From Natronomonas gomsonensis (lineage in GTDB: Archaea > Halobacteriota > Halobacteria > Halobacteriales > Haloarculaceae), in assembly GCF_024300825.1 (NCBI RefSeq), contig NZ_CP101323.1, positions 2,480,001 to 2,544,000 of the forward strand: a stretch of 64,000 bases of DNA, written 5' to 3'. A program made the position numbers and the translations under genes. The notes under the pieces are model-generated. The model saw nothing but the letters and a program-made list of their open reading frames with translations, was not told where the DNA came from and ran no database searches. Positions 17,769 through 29,620 of this stretch are shown here, one piece after another; within the stretch, counting starts at the first letter, position 1, and each line of letters begins with the position of its first letter.

Positions 17769-18821
17769 TCAGAGGTCGGCGCCGACGGCGTCTTCGACGG
17801 AGTCGAAGCTGTCCCGTTCGAGCAACTCGAGGAGCCCGCGGTTGATGTCGCGTGCGATGGCGGGTCCCTCGTAGATGAGGCCGGTGTACAACTGGACGAC
17901 GCTGGCGCCGTTGCGTATCTTCCGGTAGGCGCCCTCTGCATCGGTGACGCCGCCGACGCCGACGACGGGTTTGTCGGTGCGCTCGGCGACGAACCGGACC
18001 ATGCTCGTCGCTTTCTCCTCGATCGGCTTTCCGGAGAGGCCGCCCTCTTCGTCGGCGGCTTCGCCCCTGAGCGAGGCGGGGCGGTCCGTGGAGGTGTTGG
18101 TCGCGATGACGCCGTCCAAATCGAGGTCGTCGACAACGGCCAGGGCGTCCTCCGTGGCGGCGTCGGTGAGGTTCGGCGAGAGTTTCACCAACAGCGGCGA
18201 GGCGCCGGCGTCCTGTAGCGTCCCGAGGATGGATTCGAGGCGGTCGCGCTGTTGGAGTTCGCGGAGTCCGGGGGTGTTCGGCGAGGAGACGTTGACGACG
18301 AAGTAGTCGCCGCCCTCGCGGACGCGCTCGAAGGTGTAGCGGTAGTCGGCTTCGGCCTCGTCGTTCGGGGCCGATTTCGACTTGCCGATGTTGACGCCCA
18401 CGGGTACCTTGCAGTCGGTGGCTTCGAGGCGTTCGCCGACGATGTCGGCGCCGTCGTTGTTGAATCCCATGCGGTTGATGAGGGCTTGGTCCTCCGGGAG
18501 TCGGAACATCCGAGGCCGTGGATTGCCCGCCTGCGGCTCGGCGGTGACGCCGCCCACCTCGACGTGACCGAAGCCGAGTGCCGCGAGCGTGCGGGGTATC
18601 TCGGCGTTCTTGTCGAAGCCGGCGGCGACACCGACCGGGTTGTTGAAGCGCTGGCCGAAGGCCTCGATGGAGAGTCGGGAGTCGACGACGGTGTAATGGT
18701 CGGCAAGCAACCGCTCGACGGCCGTTCCCTCGATGGCGCCGAGGAGTTCGTGGACGCTTCGGTGGGCGGTTTCGGCGTCTAGCTGAAACAGAATCGGTTT
18801 CGCCAGGTCGTAGAGACGCAT
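17769..18821 (-). CDS. pyrD: dihydroorotate dehydrogenase (quinone type)
   Basis: A 350-aa class 2 DHODH. Visible features are the N-terminal amphipathic region for membrane and quinone contact, NNPVGVAAGFDKNAE, the NRMGFNNDG block and NVSSPNTPGLRELQ, in which a Ser serves as catalytic base in class 2 enzymes. It oxidises dihydroorotate to orotate with FMN and passes electrons to quinone, the fourth step of pyrimidine biosynthesis. It is convergent with the SDR gene with six bases between them. Confidence 0.94.
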   Translation of the reverse strand: MRLYDLAKPILFQLDAETAHRSVHELLGAIEGTAVERLLADHYTVVDSRLSIEAFGQRFNNPVGVAAGFDKNAEIPRTLAALGFGHVEVGGVTAEPQAGNPRPRMFRLPEDQALINRMGFNNDGADIVGERLEATDCKVPVGVNIGKSKSAPNDEAEADYRYTFERVREGGDYFVVNVSSPNTPGLRELQQRDRLESILGTLQDAGASPLLVKLSPNLTDAATEDALAVVDDLDLDGVIATNTSTDRPASLRGEAADEEGGLSGKPIEEKATSMVRFVAERTDKPVVGVGGVTDAEGAYRKIRNGASVVQLYTGLIYEGPAIARDINRGLLELLERDSFDSVEDAVGADL

Positions 18822-18884
18822 TACCGAGAGAGGCCGCCGAAATCGCTTAAATACGGCGGTCTCGGGGCTTGGTGACTCCCGATT

Positions 18885-19082
18885 TCAGAACTCGTGTTCG
18901 AGTTCGTCCGGGTCCGCCTTCTGGATGATTATTTTCCCGTCTCGGACGCGGACGAACACTTCGTCCCCGATCTCCATGCCAGCGACGGCGAGTTCGTCCT
19001 CGTGGAGATTGACGTGTACGTTGTGGTACTCGCCGTCCTCGTCTTTGGCGCCACTCGGGCTGAGCTTCTTCTTTCGCACCAT
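18885..19082 (-). CDS. small AbrB/SpoVT-like protein
   Basis: A 65-aa protein with a basic N-terminus (MVRKKKLSPSG) and a beta-rich body. The pattern VHVNLHEDELAVAGMEIGDEVFVRV resembles the swapped-hairpin AbrB/MazE fold, and KIIIQKAD closes it. Such proteins bind DNA as dimers, often as regulators. A TATA-like CTTATGTAT lies about 35 bases upstream on the minus strand. No toxin partner gene is adjacent, so an antitoxin role is not supported. Confidence 0.65.
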   Translation of the reverse strand: MVRKKKLSPSGAKDEDGEYHNVHVNLHEDELAVAGMEIGDEVFVRVRDGKIIIQKADPDELEHEF

Positions 19083-19273
19083 CGGGCTGTATTGTGCCCG
19101 TCACCGTACGAGATACATAAGTGTACCGTGCGCGCGGTGTGGCCCTCCGGCGCGCGCGAGTGCTGAGGGACGAAAACTACACCGGTTTGACGGGTTTCAT
19201 CCCCCATTTTCGCCCGACGCCGCGGCCCTGTTTATAAATTTAGTGGCCGGAATTACCTCGTTCGGGGGATATA

Positions 19274-19310
19274 TTTATATCAACGTGTGTGCAGAACTCA
19301 CACGGAGGAG
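19274..19310 (+). promoter_or_regulatory. TATA box and Shine-Dalgarno for mc1
   Basis: TTTATATC at 19274-19281 lies 37 bases before the start codon. GGAGGAG at 19304-19310 sits seven bases before the ATG. The gene therefore has a short leader with a strong ribosome binding site, unlike the leaderless look of several neighbours. Confidence 0.6.
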
Positions 19311-19317
19311 AGAAACC

Positions 19318-19632
19318 ATGGCACGTGACGACGATGGCAAGCGAAACTTCGCGCTTCGAGACCAGACAGGTAACGAGACGAGTGTGTTCTCCGGTCGGAC
19401 GCCTCGGCAGGCGGCACTGAAGGCGGCACGCCGACTTGACCCGGCGGACAGCGAGCAACACGCCGAGCACAAAGAGCTTCGACTCCGGGAGAAGGGGACG
19501 AAGAAGGTCCACATCTACGACGGGTGGGCGTGGGAAGAGGAGTCCCCGAGTGACAGTCCGGACTGGATGCCTGAGGAGATAACCGAGGCCAACGTCTCAA
19601 AGCAGGGCATCGAACACCTCGAAGAAATCTAA
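19318..19632 (+). CDS. MC1-family non-histone chromosomal protein
   Basis: A 104-aa protein matching archaeal MC1 along its whole length: KRNFALRDQTGNE, SVFSGRTPRQAALKAARR, LRLREKGTKKVHIYDGW, DWMPEEITEANVSKQ. MC1 is a monomeric architectural protein that sharply bends DNA. This halophilic version is more acidic than the methanogen type, but the basic DNA-facing residues remain. The strong ribosome binding site suggests high expression. It is the last gene before the rRNA promoter region. Confidence 0.93.
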   Translation: MARDDDGKRNFALRDQTGNETSVFSGRTPRQAALKAARRLDPADSEQHAEHKELRLREKGTKKVHIYDGWAWEEESPSDSPDWMPEEITEANVSKQGIEHLEEI

Positions 19633-20090
19633 GCTCCTACGTTTTTCCGAACGGCTATGGGTCACCCGCCGTTAGCGACAGGTGCGCGGCAACTCACCCG
19701 TGCCCGACCACGCGTGTGTGCGTACGGAATGAGGGCTACGACTTCCGACCGCGCGACATTTCATATCTGAACACGGACACGTTTCTCGCTCTTGGTCGTC
19801 GACTGCGCGCGCCAACATTGGTGACTCACGGGCTCGAGGAGTGAGCTGTCGGCCCGGTGTGTCGTGAGTCCGCTTGCCAAGGCCTGAGAGCCATGAAAAC
19901 GCGTGACGTAGCGGGTTCACTTCGACGGGCTTAAGGTGAACACTCCCATCTGAACGAATGCGAACAACACGGGGCGTGATGCCCCGGCCGGGACGGCCCT
20001 CCGGGTCGTCTCGTCTCGACATCTCGACTGTGGAGGAAGTCGGATTGGAACACACCGCTCGGTCGAACATCACGTTCGACCCGAGCGGGA

Positions 20091-20136
20091 TTCCGACGCC
20101 CTTAAGTGTAATAGGGTGTTGGTGTTGAAGTACGAT
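20091..20136 (+). promoter_or_regulatory. rRNA promoter repeat P2
   Basis: The CTTAAGTG TATA element at 20101-20108 is preceded by TCCGACGCC and followed by a GAAGTACGATGG initiation-region motif shared with P3. This is the known organisation of haloarchaeal rRNA promoters. Confidence 0.7.
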
Positions 20137-20170
20137 GGGCGACGTGGAATCGCATTCCGGCGTCGTCCTG

Positions 20171-20220
20171 AATCCGGTGCCCTTAAGTGTAATAGGGCAC
20201 TCGGATTGAAGTACGAGGGT
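20171..20220 (+). promoter_or_regulatory. rRNA promoter repeat P3
   Basis: The CTTAAGTG element at 20182-20189 lies 81 bases after that of P2. The downstream GAAGTACGAGGG motif matches P2 closely. Confidence 0.7.
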
Positions 20221-20250
20221 CGCACCGAAGTGGTTCGGTGCGACGCCCCA

Positions 20251-20290
20251 ATCCGACGCCCTTATCAGTACGAGGGTGTTCGGGAATAAC
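20251..20290 (+). promoter_or_regulatory. rRNA promoter repeat P4 (proximal)
   Basis: The TCCGACGCC box is conserved but the TATA element reads CTTATCAG (20261-20268). GTACGAGGGTGTTCGG follows directly, so the copy is compacted compared with P2 and P3. Confidence 0.6.
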
Positions 20291-20436
20291 ACGACGTGGT
20301 TGAGTTCGGTTCGAACCCGAACTCACTCACGGGCCAACGTGTTCCGGTGGGTTTATGACCCATCGCGGAATACGATTAGGTCCGAAGGAAATGAGGATTT
20401 CACCCCTGCGGTCCGCCGTATAGATGAAATCTGATG

Positions 20437-20492
20437 TTAGCCTTGGCAGTTCGGTGACACTCGGTCGGTCCGATGTCGCCGAACGTCGATAG
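20437..20492 (+). other. 5' strand of pre-16S processing stem with bulge-helix-bulge
   Basis: TTAGCCTTGGCAGTTC (20437-20452) pairs perfectly with 22112-22127. GGTG (20453-20456) pairs with CACC (22105-22108), three-base bulges ACA and TTT flank that helix, and CTCGGTCGGT (20460-20469) pairs with 22095-22104. The outer part continues with CGAACGTCGATAG (20480-20492) against 22073-22085. The 3-4-3 geometry is the EndA substrate used to excise 16S rRNA. Confidence 0.9.
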
Positions 20493-20563
20493 CATAGGAA
20501 ACACACCATCTTGGTGTGTTCCCGCCAACCCTCCCCGAGCCGGGAATCAGGCACGGGGAATAC

Positions 20564-22029
<1,466 letters not shown>

Positions 22030-22072
22030 ACTGATCGGGATCGGGGCGTTGTCCCCGACCCACCTTTGGCGT

Positions 22073-22127
22073 CTATCGACGTTCGTCGACGGTGACCGAC
22101 CGAGCACCTTTGAACTGCCAAGGCTAA
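22073..22127 (+). other. 3' strand of pre-16S processing stem with bulge-helix-bulge
   Basis: This is the complement of the stem upstream of 16S. CTATCGACGTTCG at 22073-22085, ACCGACCGAG at 22095-22104, CACC at 22105-22108, bulge TTT at 22109-22111 and GAACTGCCAAGGCTAA at 22112-22127 all pair with the 5' strand. It ends six bases before tRNA-Ala. Confidence 0.9.
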
Positions 22128-22132
22128 TGGTA

Positions 22133-22204
22133 GGGCCCATAGCTCAGTGGTAGAGTGCCTCCTTTGCAAGGAGGATGCCCTGGGTTCGAATCCCAGTGGG
22201 TCCA
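22133..22204 (+). tRNA. tRNA-Ala (anticodon TGC)
   Basis: The 72-base sequence folds as a cloverleaf with acceptor GGGCCCA/TGGGTCC, D-stem GCTC, anticodon arm CCTCC-TTTGCAA-GGAGG and T-arm CTGGG-TTCGAAT-CCCAG. The anticodon TGC reads alanine. Position in the 16S-23S spacer is the standard archaeal arrangement. CCA is not encoded. Confidence 0.97.
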
Positions 22205-22221
22205 TCTCACGTACCCGACTT

Positions 22222-22302
22222 CGAACCGTGTCCCTTAAGTGGGAAACGGTGATTCGTCTGGGTACGAAGAACCGATGCACCACTCCGTGCAAACGTGAGT
22301 GG
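22222..22302 (+). promoter_or_regulatory. putative internal promoter in the 16S-23S spacer
   Basis: CCCTTAAGTGGG (TATA core CTTAAGTG at 22234-22241) matches the upstream rRNA promoter elements. A downstream GGGTACGAAG resembles their initiation motif. An inverted repeat (CCACTC at 22280-22285 with GAGTGG at 22297-22302) follows. Spacer promoters are known in haloarchaea; activity here is inferred. Confidence 0.55.
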
Positions 22303-22350
22303 GAAGGGTGGATGCTCCCTGTTGTCAGCAGGGTGCGTATGAGACCGTGT

Positions 22351-22391
22351 GTACGTGCGATCCAGACGCTCACTGGACCCGTTTCATCGGG
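22351..22391 (+). other. 5' strand of pre-23S processing stem with bulge-helix-bulge
   Basis: GTACGTGCGATCCAG (22351-22365) pairs with 25365-25379. ACGC (22366-22369) pairs with GCGT (25358-25361), bulges TCA and AAA flank it, and CTGGACCCG (22373-22381) pairs with 25349-25357 with one G-U pair. It continues into the 23S end helix. This is the EndA cleavage motif for 23S maturation. Confidence 0.9.
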
Positions 22392-22410
22392 TTTATGAGC
22401 GATCTATCAT

Positions 22411-25333
<2,923 letters not shown>

Positions 25334-25348
25334 CTCCGCCCGATGAAG

Positions 25349-25379
25349 CGGGTCCGGGCGTAAACTGGATCGCACGTAC
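25349..25379 (+). other. 3' strand of pre-23S processing stem with bulge-helix-bulge
   Basis: CGGGTCCGG (25349-25357), GCGT (25358-25361), bulge AAA (25362-25364) and CTGGATCGCACGTAC (25365-25379) pair with the strand upstream of 23S in the 3-4-3 geometry. Confidence 0.9.
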
Positions 25380-25439
25380 ATACGGAATTCACCACCGACG
25401 CACGGTTGCGTTATCGTGGTTCGACTCCACGAGTCGGCG

Positions 25440-25561
25440 TTAAGGCGGCCATAGCGGCGGGGCGACTCCCGTACCCATCCCGAACACGGAAGATAAGCCC
25501 GCCAGCGTTCCAGCGAGTACTGGAGTACGAGAGTCTCTGGGAAATCTGGTTCGCCGCCTAC
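25440..25561 (+). rRNA. rrf: 5S ribosomal RNA
   Basis: A 122-base sequence starting TTAAGGCGGCCATAGCGG and ending TTCGCCGCCTAC, with the conserved CCCATCCCGAACACGGAAG loop. The terminal helix AAGGCGGC/GCCGCCT closes it. Confidence 0.96.
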
Positions 25562-25572
25562 CATTCATTCAA

Positions 25573-25607
25573 CCCTCGACCAGCAGCGCGCTGGTCGGGG
25601 GTTTTTT
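25573..25607 (+). terminator. rRNA operon terminator-like hairpin and T-tract
   Basis: CCCTCGACCAGC and GCTGGTCGGGGG form a 12-base-pair stem (one T-G pair) around the loop AGCGC, followed by TTTTTT at 25602-25607. It lies 12 bases after 5S. The T-run alone fits archaeal termination. Confidence 0.75.
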
Positions 25608-25681
25608 GCATTTATTTCACCGAGAGTGGCAACACGGAGAGTCCTCTCGAATAAACTCTCAAGACGTGGTTAGTTGCATAG

Positions 25682-25689
25682 TTTAAGTG
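25682..25689 (+). promoter_or_regulatory. TATA box of the acyl-CoA dehydrogenase gene
   Basis: TTTAAGTG centred 27 bases before the ATG at 25712 predicts a leaderless transcript independent of the rRNA operon. Confidence 0.6.
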
Positions 25690-25711
25690 GTTCCGGTCCC
25701 GAGGCGTGTGT

Positions 25712-26905
25712 ATGACGGTATCACAATCCTCACAGCCGGGGTTCGAAGAGACCCAAGAGTTGGAGATGATTCGACAGACGGCCCGCGATATCGCGTCGGA
25801 TTACGACGACGACTACTGGCTCGAGGTTTCCGAGGGGCGAGAACCGACGGAGTTCTGGAACGACTGTGCCGACGCGGGATTCCTCGGTGCCGCGATTCCC
25901 ACCGAGTACGGCGGCGAGGGAATGGGTTTCTGGGAGCTGTCCGCCATCGTCGAGGAGCTGTGTGCCAACGGCTGTCTCGGTGCGGAGATGCTGTTCGTCG
26001 TCAACGTCTGCTTCGGTGGCATCACCCTCACCGAGAACGGGAGCGAAGAGCAAAAAGAAGAGTGGCTTCCGGGCATCTGTGACGGTTCCGTGAACTTCGC
26101 GATGGCGCTGACAGAACCCGACGCCGGTCACAACGCGCCGAACATGACGACGTTCGCAGAGGAAGACGGCGACGAGTACGTCGTCGACGGGACGAAACAG
26201 TGGATTTCCGGCGTCGACGTGGCCGACCAGATGCTGCTCGTCGCCCGAACGTCGCCGAAGGACGACTCCGCGAAGATGCAGGGGGTCACCCTGTTCCTCG
26301 TCGACCCCGACGACCCGGCTATCGAAGCGCGAGAACTCGACGTGGGTATCCCGACGCCCGAAAAACAGTTCGAACTGTCGTTCGACGGTTACCGCGCCCA
26401 CGAGGAGGACATCATCGGGACGAAGGGCATGGGTCTGTACCAGTTGTTCGATACGGTCAACCCCGAGCGACTCCTCGGTGCTTCCGGCGCCATCGGTGTC
26501 GGCAAGTGCGCTATCAACCGCTCAGTCGATTACGCCAACGAACGTGAAGTCTTCGACCAGCCCATCGGTGCCCACCAGGGCATCCAACACCCAATCGCCG
26601 ACTCGTGGGCGAAACTGCAGTCCGCGGGGCTTCTCGTCCGGAAGGCCGCTTGGATGGTCGACAACGAATCCAACCCGAAGAAGACCGCCGAAGTGTCGAA
26701 CATGGCGAAACTTCGCGCCACCGAAGTCGGTCACGACGCCACCGACGTGGCGGTCCAGACCCACGGTGGAAACGGCTTCTCGCGTGACTACACCGTCATC
26801 GAGATGTGGAAGGGCTCCCGGCTCGGGAAGGTCGCTCCGGGCTCGACCGAGATGATGCGCAACCACGTCGCCGAACACACGCTGGGGCTGCCCCGCAGTT
26901 ACTGA
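25712..26905 (+). CDS. acyl-CoA dehydrogenase family flavoprotein
   Basis: A 397-aa ACAD. The N-terminal helical domain has GAAIPTEYGGEGMG (about 55-68), the middle domain MALTEPDAGHN, and the C-terminal domain the family blocks QPIGAHQGIQHPIADSW and QTHGGNGFSRDY. It would oxidise an acyl-CoA with FAD, passing electrons to ETF. At the place where MCAD-type enzymes carry the catalytic Glu (YEGT), this reads APGST, so either the base comes from another position, as in isovaleryl-CoA dehydrogenase, or the reaction differs. It sits between 5S and tRNA-Cys. Confidence 0.88.
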   Translation: MTVSQSSQPGFEETQELEMIRQTARDIASDYDDDYWLEVSEGREPTEFWNDCADAGFLGAAIPTEYGGEGMGFWELSAIVEELCANGCLGAEMLFVVNVCFGGITLTENGSEEQKEEWLPGICDGSVNFAMALTEPDAGHNAPNMTTFAEEDGDEYVVDGTKQWISGVDVADQMLLVARTSPKDDSAKMQGVTLFLVDPDDPAIEARELDVGIPTPEKQFELSFDGYRAHEEDIIGTKGMGLYQLFDTVNPERLLGASGAIGVGKCAINRSVDYANEREVFDQPIGAHQGIQHPIADSWAKLQSAGLLVRKAAWMVDNESNPKKTAEVSNMAKLRATEVGHDATDVAVQTHGGNGFSRDYTVIEMWKGSRLGKVAPGSTEMMRNHVAEHTLGLPRSY

Positions 26906-26987
26906 GGCCCCTCCGCTTTCGGAGCCGTCGCCGTCGAATACGACGTACCGCTACGCTTAAACCGACCACTCCGTTACTGATAATTGC

Positions 26988-27063
26988 GCCAAGGTGGCAG
27001 AGTCTGGCCTTACGCGGTTGCCTGCAGAGCAGCTCTACGCCGGTTCAAATCCGGCCCTTGGCT
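26988..27063 (+). tRNA. tRNA-Cys (anticodon GCA)
   Basis: A 76-base cloverleaf: acceptor GCCAAGG/CCTTGGC, anticodon arm GTTGC-CTGCAGA-GCAGC with anticodon GCA, T-arm GCCGG-TTCAAAT-CCGGC, discriminator T. In haloarchaeal rRNA operons this tRNA normally follows 5S closely. Here a protein gene and a terminator separate them. Confidence 0.95.
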
Positions 27064-27071
27064 TTTCGTTA

Positions 27072-27974
27072 TCACAGCCGCCGAGCGCCGAGTACCGCGA
27101 GCGCGATGGAGACGACGGCGACGGCACCGACGACCGCAAGTGGGTCAACTCCGAAGACGGTCGACGCCGACGGCGGGTCGCTGTTCGGTCCGCTCTCGGT
27201 TTCGGTCGGCGTCCGTGTGTCCTCGGGTGTGGCAGTGGCCGTTGGCTGCTCCGTCGCCGTCGGTTGTGCGGTGGCTGTGGTGGTCGGCTCCGGTGTCGGT
27301 GTGTCGGTCGGTTCGGGTGTTGCCGTCGGTTGTGGCGTCGGCTCCGGCGTCGGCGTCGGGTCCGACGGTGCCGGGCCGAGTTCCTGCCGTGCATCGTCGT
27401 CGCTCTCACAGCCCTCACAGAGCCCGAAGTAGTGTGACTGGTCGGTGAAACTGATGTTCCGACCGGTCGGAGATTTTCCCTCCACACGGACGGCGGATTG
27501 ATACCATCCCTCCGAATCGGCGTTCCCGACACAGCCCTCTAATTCGAGTTCCAATTTGTCGTCTTGACCGTACTCAGGTTGGTCTTCGGTGTCGAATCGG
27601 AATTGGACGGCACTTCCGTCCCACGTGGCACTTTGAACTTCGTAGGCTTGGAACTGGTAGCCGCTTTCCGTCGATTGGTTCACGCCGAGTCGGTAGTTAT
27701 CGCCCGTGATGTCGCCTTCGCACTCGTTGAGGTTCGCATCCGCTATCTGGAAGACGACCTCCTCCGGGTATTCGATGGTCGGCGAGCGGTCGACGGTATC
27801 GGTCAACTCCGCAGACAGGACGTAGGTCGTCCCGCTGGCACCGGGCGTACGGTCGCTCGGCGTCGTGGTGAAATCCGTCGGACTGCCACCGTGGTTGGCA
27901 CCGACGCCGGCGGGCAACAGCCAAAGGGAACACACGACGACGAGAAGGAGGGCAAGTGTCGATTCGTGCTTCAT
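27072..27974 (-). CDS. secreted four-cysteine protein with Thr/Pro stalk (divergent paralogue)
   Basis: A 300-aa protein with a Sec signal peptide (about 1-26), an ectodomain with four cysteines (C85, C148, C186, C189), a stalk rich in PTPTPEPT-type repeats (about 203-262) and a final membrane helix (about 276-297) ending in ARRL. The EGWYQSAVRV and CEGCESDDDARQELGP blocks align with PGWYQxQ and CDCDSxxEAxEQLGP of the four tandem proteins at 33.3-38.0 kb, so it is a distant member of that family. Unlike them it lacks a PGF motif. It lies just downstream of the ABC transporter genes, with its own AT-rich upstream box. Confidence 0.75.
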   Translation of the reverse strand: MKHESTLALLLVVVCSLWLLPAGVGANHGGSPTDFTTTPSDRTPGASGTTYVLSAELTDTVDRSPTIEYPEEVVFQIADANLNECEGDITGDNYRLGVNQSTESGYQFQAYEVQSATWDGSAVQFRFDTEDQPEYGQDDKLELELEGCVGNADSEGWYQSAVRVEGKSPTGRNISFTDQSHYFGLCEGCESDDDARQELGPAPSDPTPTPEPTPQPTATPEPTDTPTPEPTTTATAQPTATEQPTATATPEDTRTPTETESGPNSDPPSASTVFGVDPLAVVGAVAVVSIALAVLGARRL

Positions 27975-28061
27975 TAGCGTACTCTGTCAACGGAGCGAAT
28001 AAAACGTTTCGACAGTTGGTGGTTTATTCTTCGCCGCGATGTCTCGACCCCGAAGACGGAG

Positions 28062-28835
28062 TTACCCGCCGAGGTAGGACTCGCGGATGTAGTCGTCTCC
28101 TTTCAGCTCGCCGGGCGTCCCTTCACGGACTACGTCGCCGTTCTCCAGCAGGTAGATGCGGTCGGCGTGTTTCAGGGCAAACGTCACGTTCTGCTCGGTG
28201 AGCATGATGGTGACGCCCTGTTCTTGGATTGGGTCGAACGCCTCGGCGATGTCCTTCAGGATGACGGGCGCGAGGCCAAGCGTCGGCTCGTCGAGGATGA
28301 GCAGGTCCGGGTCGCCCATCAGCGCACGCCCGATGGCGAGCATCTGCTGTTCACCGCCGGACATCGAGCGAGCGTTCTGCTCGCGCCGTTCGTCGAGTCG
28401 CGGGAACAGGTCGTAGACGAACTCCTTGCGCTCTTCGATGACGGCGTCGTCCTGCAGGTAGCCGCCCAACTCGAGGTTGTCTTCGACGTCCATGTACCCG
28501 AAGAGGTCCCGCTTCTCGGTGCAGTGAATCATGCCTTGGTCGACCAGTGCGGTCTGACCGACATTCGAGACCTCTTGGTCCCGGTAGCGGACGCTGCCGT
28601 TGTACGGCAGGAACCCGGAGGCAGTGTTGGCGAAGGTAGTCTTGCCGGCACCGTTGGGACCGATGAGCGAGACGATTTCGCCCTCGCGAACGGTGAGGTC
28701 CAACCCGCGAAGCGCTTGGACCTTTCCGTAGGACACCGAGAGGTCTTCGGCCTCGAGTACCGCGTCGGGCGTCGGTTGGGTGTCCGTGGCGGGTTGGAAT
28801 TCGCTTTCGAAGTCGTCCGTGCTATCCGCACTCAT
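28062..28835 (-). CDS. HAAT-type ABC transporter ATPase, LivF-like
   Basis: A 257-aa ATP-binding protein. Walker A GPNGAGKTT (about 58-66), signature SMSGGEQQMLAIGRALM and Walker B LLILDEPTLGLAP can be seen. The sequence order and size match LivF/UrtE, one of the two ATPases in branched-chain amino acid or urea/amide transporters. Its ATG overlaps the stop of the upstream LivG-like gene (ATGA at 28832-28835). The substrate cannot be deduced from the ATPase. Confidence 0.88.
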   Translation of the reverse strand: MSADSTDDFESEFQPATDTQPTPDAVLEAEDLSVSYGKVQALRGLDLTVREGEIVSLIGPNGAGKTTFANTASGFLPYNGSVRYRDQEVSNVGQTALVDQGMIHCTEKRDLFGYMDVEDNLELGGYLQDDAVIEERKEFVYDLFPRLDERREQNARSMSGGEQQMLAIGRALMGDPDLLILDEPTLGLAPVILKDIAEAFDPIQEQGVTIMLTEQNVTFALKHADRIYLLENGDVVREGTPGELKGDDYIRESYLGG

Positions 28836-29620
28836 ATCTCATCACCACCCAGGTAAGCCTCTTGAACCTTCGGGTCGTTCTTGATTTCATCCGGGTCTCC
28901 CTCCGCGATTTTCGACCCAAACTGGATGACGAACGCGCGGTCGATGAGGTTCAGCAGGCCGCGCATGTTGTGGTCGACGACGATGAGCGTCATGCCGTGC
29001 TGTCGGAGCGACTCCATCACTTCCGAGAGTTCCTGAACCTCCTTCCCGGAGAGGCCGGCGAAGGGCTCGTCGACCAACATCACGTCCGGCTGGGTCGCGA
29101 TGGCCCGGCCTAACTCCAGTTTCAACATTCCGGCGTGTGGGAGTTCCGAGGGCGTCTGGTCGAGGACGTCACCCAACCCGACGCGCTTTGCGATTTCGGT
29201 GGCGAGGGCTTCGCTCTCGCCGCCGACGCCCGCGAGCGTGAACAGTTCGTCGGGTGCGAGTGCGAGTTCGATGTTCTTGACGACGGAGCGGTCCCCGAGG
29301 GGGGCGAACTCCTGGAACGTTCGCGCCATCCCCTTTTTGACCATCTCGTGGGCGGGGATGCCGGTCACGTCCTCGCCTTTGAAGTAGACGGTGCCGTCGG
29401 TCGGCGGGTACGTTCCCGTGACGGAGTTGAACGTCGTCGACTTCCCCGCGCCGTTCGGCCCGATGAAGCCGAGGATTTCGCCCTCCTGAACCGCAAAGGA
29501 GAGGTCGTCGACCGCCACGAGACCGCCGAACTCCTTGCGGAGGTCGTTGGCGACGAGGATGCCGTCGTCGGGGCCGTACGACCGGTCTTCGACGTCGGCT
29601 CGTTCGCTATCAGTGCTCAT
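28832..29620 (-). CDS. HAAT-type ABC transporter ATPase, LivG-like
   Basis: A 262-aa ATPase with Walker [10 protein letters not shown] (about 54-62) and Walker [14 protein letters not shown]. The signature loop reads [14 protein letters not shown], the degenerate form usual in LivG/UrtD. It pairs with the LivF-like protein. It overlaps its neighbours on both sides by four bases, so the four 3' genes are translationally coupled. Confidence 0.88.
   Translation of the reverse strand: MSTDSERADVEDRSYGPDDGILVANDLRKEFGGLVAVDDLSFAVQEGEILGFIGPNGAGKSTTFNSVTGTYPPTDGTVYFKGEDVTGIPAHEMVKKGMARTFQEFAPLGDRSVVKNIELALAPDELFTLAGVGGESEALATEIAKRVGLGDVLDQTPSELPHAGMLKLELGRAIATQPDVMLVDEPFAGLSGKEVQELSEVMESLRQHGMTLIVVDHNMRGLLNLIDRAFVIQFGSKIAEGDPDEIKNDPKVQEAYLGGDEI

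Larger units (their letters stand above)
19633..20563 (+). promoter_or_regulatory. rRNA operon upstream region with four promoter repeats
   Basis: No gene is supported in this 930-base stretch. It holds four copies of the haloarchaeal rRNA promoter motif, with TATA elements starting at 19930 (CTTAAGG), 20101 (CTTAAGTG), 20182 (CTTAAGTG) and 20261 (CTTATCAG). The last three share flanking sequence such as TCCGACGCC or GTACGA(T/G)GG. A short inverted repeat follows each TATA element by 37-41 bases: 19971-19985, 20141-20164, 20219-20244 and 20301-20325. The final part (20437-20492) is the 5' strand of the 16S processing stem. Confidence 0.8.

Noticed and set aside
18885-19082. AbrB-like protein as an antitoxin
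   Set aside because: No toxin-like gene is adjacent; the neighbours are pyrD and mc1.
25440-27063. Acyl-CoA dehydrogenase gene as a mobile insertion with flanking target repeats
   Set aside because: I find no direct or inverted terminal repeats, integrase or tRNA duplicate near it, so an insertion is inferred from synteny only.
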